Assembly: GCF_003363155.1 (NCBI RefSeq)
Contig: NZ_QRBE01000004.1
Coordinates: 214,837-278,836 of the forward strand
Direction of reading: 5' to 3'
DNA length: 64,000 bases
From: Dyella monticola
GTDB lineage: Bacteria; Pseudomonadota; Gammaproteobacteria; Xanthomonadales; Rhodanobacteraceae
The translations under genes and the position numbers were made by a program. Shown here one piece after another: positions 62,823 to 64,000 of this stretch; the first letter of the stretch is position 1; each line of letters begins with the position of its first letter. The notes under the pieces were generated by a model, which was given only the letters and a program-made list of their open reading frames with translations, made no database searches and was not told where the DNA came from.

Positions 62823-63227
62823 ATGAAATTACTGCTGGCCATCTTACTGGCTGCTTCTTCTGTAGTGTCCGTCACGCCATCAGAAGACTTTCTATTAACG
62901 AAAGCCGCGGTGGACTTCCACAAAACATTGCCTGCTGAAATTGTCCGTGTCCGACACGTTCGGTTTGGTCAAGTTTTTAGTCCGGAGAATAAAAAGCAAG
63001 ACGTGCTGTGCGGAGAGTTCATGTCAGCCGACAAAACGGGCAATCAATGGATCTCCTTTGCCACCATAAAAAGTCGCTATCAAGGCTCAGAAGGTGGCAA
63101 ATATGAACAGTGGATCGGAGGTCAGGCGGAGGTCGTTTGCAAAGTAGGGAATGTCACAACAAGCGATAACAAGGATTTGTCATCCACTTTGCAGCAGCGT
63201 CTCGACCACTTTTCAAAAAGTAAGTAA
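62823..63227 (+). CDS. small exported hypothetical protein
   Basis: 134 residues with a signal peptide 'MKLLLAILLAASSVVSVTPS'. The mature part has 'VRVRHVRFGQVFSPENKKQDVLCGEFMSADKTG' and 'YEQWIGGQAEVVCKVG' with two Cys that could form a disulfide. No family recognised. A frame at 62585-62938 overlaps it and is not called. Confidence 0.6.
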   Translation: MKLLLAILLAASSVVSVTPSEDFLLTKAAVDFHKTLPAEIVRVRHVRFGQVFSPENKKQDVLCGEFMSADKTGNQWISFATIKSRYQGSEGGKYEQWIGGQAEVVCKVGNVTTSDNKDLSSTLQQRLDHFSKSK

Positions 63228-63437
63228 GTGTGCCCCCGGCCTGTCCGCTTTCACCCAAAACGGACGTTAGTGACCGGGTACTTAAGACAAAGTGAGTCGC
63301 GAGCAGCCAAGCAGACCGGCGCTTTTCCGTACCCGCACTCACCGGAAAACCTTGATGCCGCCACGCCAAAAGCCAAGCGACGCCGAGGAGAGCACCATCA
63401 TCATCGCGCCGTATAACCAGTGTCAGGTGCAATCGAC

Positions 63438-63764
63438 ATGAAACTCATTGATCTTGAAAAGTCAGCATTGCAGCTAAACGAGCTCTACGAACAGCTGGAG
63501 ATGAAGATGTATGGGCGCATCTGGACCACAGAAGAGCTTGCGCTTGGTTTCGTAGGGGACGTAGGCGATCTAGCAAAACTGATCCAGGCAAACGCGGGTA
63601 TCCGAAATATTGATGACTGCAAGGCTAAACTTGGTCATGAATTGTCGGACTGCTTATGGTCGATTATTGTTCTTGCAAATAAGTGCGGCATTGATTTGGA
63701 GGCGGAGTTCGCCAGAAACACCCGAGAGCTCGCCGAATATGTATCTGGCGAGCTTGGCAAATAA
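63438..63764 (+). CDS. MazG-like nucleotide pyrophosphohydrolase
   Basis: 108 residues from the ATG at 63438. 'EELALGFVGDVGDLAKLIQ' and 'LGHELSDCLWSIIVLANKCGIDLEAEFARN' match the all-alpha NTP pyrophosphohydrolase (MazG/RS21-C6-like) pattern with the metal-binding Glu/Asp in 'GDVGD' and 'HELSD'. Such enzymes hydrolyse non-canonical or excess NTPs; the substrate is not known here. Confidence 0.75.
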   Translation: MKLIDLEKSALQLNELYEQLEMKMYGRIWTTEELALGFVGDVGDLAKLIQANAGIRNIDDCKAKLGHELSDCLWSIIVLANKCGIDLEAEFARNTRELAEYVSGELGK

Positions 63765-63790
63765 TAAAGGCGCGATGGGAGCTCCGTGGC

Positions 63791-64000
63791 CATCACTGCC
63801 ACATCCAGTTTTGCTTACCGATCACATTCTCTTTGCCCACTCGATCCAGCGCCTCACCCATCTGCGCGCTGATTTCCATAAAGTAATAGCTAAGAAGCGC
63901 GCGACTGATGGTTAACGTCGCATCGCCGCTTGCCTCGCTCTCATCGTTGTGGGCAATGCGCGCCATCAACGCCAGCATGCCTTGGATGCTTTTGAGTTCT
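63791..64000. repeat. direct repeat copy 2 (runs off the window)
   Basis: Near-identical to 49773-49982 in the same orientation. The pair brackets about 14 kb. Confidence 0.85.
63793..64000 (-). CDS. small helical hypothetical protein, duplicate, partial
   Basis: The 3' part of a gene equal to that at 49775-50047; the start is beyond the window. The visible residues differ from copy 1 at a handful of positions ('AQMG' for 'VQIG', 'VIGKQNW' for 'VMGKQGW'). Confidence 0.7.
   Translation of the reverse strand, partial: ELKSIQGMLALMARIAHNDESEASGDATLTISRALLSYYFMEISAQMGEALDRVGKENVIGKQNWMWQ

Noticed and set aside
62585..62938. 117-residue plus-strand frame after the GFA gene
   Set aside because: Overlaps the signal-peptide protein at 62823, which has better start and coding features; the first part could be a remnant.
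1..64000. CRISPR arrays, tRNA, rRNA or integrase genes
   Set aside because: I looked for regularly spaced repeats, tRNA-like clover-leaf sequences and tyrosine or serine recombinase motifs and saw none.

Overview
The window reads as chromosome of a gammaproteobacterium of the order Lysobacterales/Xanthomonadales, most likely Rhodanobacteraceae (Dyella/Rhodanobacter/Luteibacter type). This is inferred from the GC-rich backbone genes, the gene families and a 'cattccgg...ccggaatg' REP-like hairpin; no rRNA or tRNA was seen to confirm it. About 39 kb of accessory, mobile-element DNA (1-39.8 kb) is joined at an IS scar to ordinary chromosome (39.8-64 kb), which carries a second small accessory patch (46.2-49.4 kb).

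Layout: 0-2.6 kb holds two unknown genes, an Mrr-like PD-(D/E)XK protein and a small Cys-containing protein. 2.9-5.3 kb, on the minus strand, holds a PhnA/YjdM protein and an operon of a ribbon-helix-helix protein, an unknown protein, a stand-alone receiver and an unknown protein. 5.4-7.8 kb is a gene graveyard: truncated hyfB, truncated DUF932 gene, a YwqK-like fragment and a MASE1 membrane protein without its output domain. 8.1-26.5 kb is one long plus-strand defence operon: HTH regulator, C5-cytosine methyltransferase and Vsr, then class 1 DISARM (drmD, drmMI, drmA, drmB, drmC) with two extra genes built in: an Mrr-like zinc-ribbon nuclease between drmD and drmMI, and a GHKL-ATPase with a TIR-like C-terminus between drmMI and drmA. 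27-32 kb has mobilisation and plasmid-type genes (MobA/MobL relaxase, AlpA-like HTH, DUF3987 P-loop protein) and a PD-(D/E)XK protein. 32.3-39.2 kb has an unknown 478-aa protein, a HigB/HigA-ImmA toxin-antitoxin pair, and a tightly coupled three-gene operon: a ThyA-family enzyme with a dCMP-type active-site Asp, a protein resembling the uracil-DNA-glycosylase superfamily, and an alpha-glutamyl/putrescinyl-thymine pyrophosphorylase clade 3-like protein. I rate that last operon the most likely undescribed system. No integrase was found, so the element's ends are probably outside the window or deleted.

From 39.8 kb the backbone holds two MacB/FtsX-type permeases, a DUF1428 protein, a secreted SnoaL/DUF4440-like protein and an Old Yellow Enzyme. 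Then comes the second patch: a PD-(D/E)XK nuclease with a coupled partner, and a full-length paralogue of the Mrr-like protein at 1.4 kb. The rest is cytochrome b561, a glyoxalase-like protein and an alpha/beta hydrolase facing an AraC regulator, a retropepsin-PDZ protease facing a DUF2975-XRE pair across a perfect inverted repeat, a secreted HExxH protein, an IS1182 remnant, an ArsR-AHSA1-hydrolase cluster with a palindromic operator on the ArsR start codon, a GFA-family protein, and a MazG-like protein. A roughly 210-bp near-identical segment occurs as a direct repeat at 49.8 and 63.8 kb.

How the parts work together: the island stacks DNA-modification, restriction and toxin-antitoxin functions (two DNA methyltransferases, at least five nuclease-like proteins, two SF2 helicases, a PLD protein, a GHKL-TIR protein, and the nucleotide-modification operon). 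That is the composition of a defence island carried on a mobilisable element. All calls were made by eye from translated sequence; no database search was run.
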